From the NCBI GenBank assembly GCA_020350845.1, contig CP070725.1:37249-42711 (forward strand): a stretch of DNA of 5,463 nucleotides, written 5' to 3'. The DNA is from Candidatus Bipolaricaulota bacterium. Lineage in GTDB: Bacteria; Bipolaricaulota; Bipolaricaulia; UBA7950; UBA9294. Below are positions 5,310-5,463 of this stretch, piece by piece; the first letter of the stretch is position 1; each line of letters opens with the position of its first letter. The notes beneath the pieces were generated by a model. That model saw nothing but the letters and a program-made list of their open reading frames with translations, was not told where the DNA came from and made no database searches. Position numbers and translations under genes: made by a program.

Positions 5310-5463
5310 GGGCAAGCACCTCCTCCATCGCGGCAACGATCACCTGCGGATCGTGGATCCCCCCACCGGCATGAGGCACGGAACGCACCGCGGCCCGCGC
5401 GCCGGCGACCCGCTCCACCTCGCGGACGATCTGTCCGAGGTTGATCTCCGGGACGACGAACCC
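5299..5463 (-). CDS. korA: 2-oxoacid:ferredoxin oxidoreductase alpha subunit, C-terminal end (cut by window edge)
   Basis: Only the last 54 residues are visible. They contain VVPEINLGQIVREVE (residues 3-17 of the fragment) and AGGGIHDPQVI (32-42), both typical of the C-terminal end of KorA/PorA-type alpha subunits, where the conserved PE(M/I)N-GQ segment precedes a glycine-rich turn and a final helix. The gene ends with TAG at 5299-5301 and overlaps the korB GTG start by 11 bp, as expected for subunits made together. Whether a gamma domain is fused at the N-terminus, as in many such proteins, cannot be seen. Naming as korA rests on pairing with korB and on the TCA-type neighbours. Confidence 0.85.
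   Translation of the reverse strand, partial: GFVVPEINLGQIVREVERVAGARAAVRSVPHAGGGIHDPQVIVAAMEEVLARAA
5318..5326 (-). promoter_or_regulatory. Ribosome binding site of korB inside korA
   Basis: GGAGGAGGT on the minus strand lies within the end of korA, 8 bases before the korB GTG at 5309. It is the strongest Shine-Dalgarno near the korB start and is the reason for preferring that start over the ATG at 5249. Confidence 0.6.

Noticed and set aside
1..5463. tRNA, rRNA, CRISPR array, insertion sequence or phage-type elements
   Set aside because: No cloverleaf or rRNA-like sequence, regularly spaced repeats, transposase motifs or terminal inverted repeats were seen; nearly all of the window is ordinary coding sequence.

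Overview
This window comes from a GC-rich bacterium. All eight genes I can support lie on the minus strand, so biological order runs from the right end to the left. A lipobox lipoprotein, Shine-Dalgarno sequences ahead of most genes and sigma70-like promoter elements point to Bacteria. An oxygen-sensitive ferredoxin-dependent oxidoreductase and a two-subunit iron-sulfur fumarase point to anaerobic or microaerobic metabolism. The genes resemble those of uncultured anaerobic lineages such as Bipolaricaulota (Acetothermia), but this placement is an impression and was not tested. Five of the seven visible start codons are GTG. The seven visible stop codons are TAG or TGA, never TAA.

Right-hand region (5463 to 1541): a tightly packed operon of central carbon metabolism. 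It begins with the end of a 2-oxoacid:ferredoxin oxidoreductase alpha subunit (korA-like, cut by the window edge). The complete beta subunit (korB-like) overlaps it, followed by fumarase class I alpha and beta subunits and an oxaloacetate-decarboxylating malic enzyme. Gene gaps are -11, 9, 1 and 30 bp. Together these enzymes could run 2-oxoglutarate to succinyl-CoA with reduced ferredoxin, and fumarate to malate to pyruvate with CO2 and NAD(P)H. Succinyl-CoA to fumarate would have to be encoded elsewhere.

Middle (1540 to 1268): a 273-bp non-coding gap. It holds a strong GC hairpin with a T-rich tail on the plus strand, a TTGACA-type promoter-like sequence just before that hairpin, a 14-bp perfect palindrome, and a plausible minus-strand promoter for the next operon.

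Left-hand region (1267 to 1): a second minus-strand group. It comprises a small lipoprotein of unknown function, a thioredoxin-fold protein with a single cysteine (WCGDS), and the N-terminal third or so of a MoeB/ThiF-type adenylyltransferase cut by the window edge. The first two overlap by 17 bp. The last two are joined by a 15-codon mini-ORF that overlaps the stop of one and the start of the next. The pairing of a thioredoxin-like protein with a ThiF/MoeB enzyme hints at sulfur transfer or cofactor sulfuration, but that is inference.
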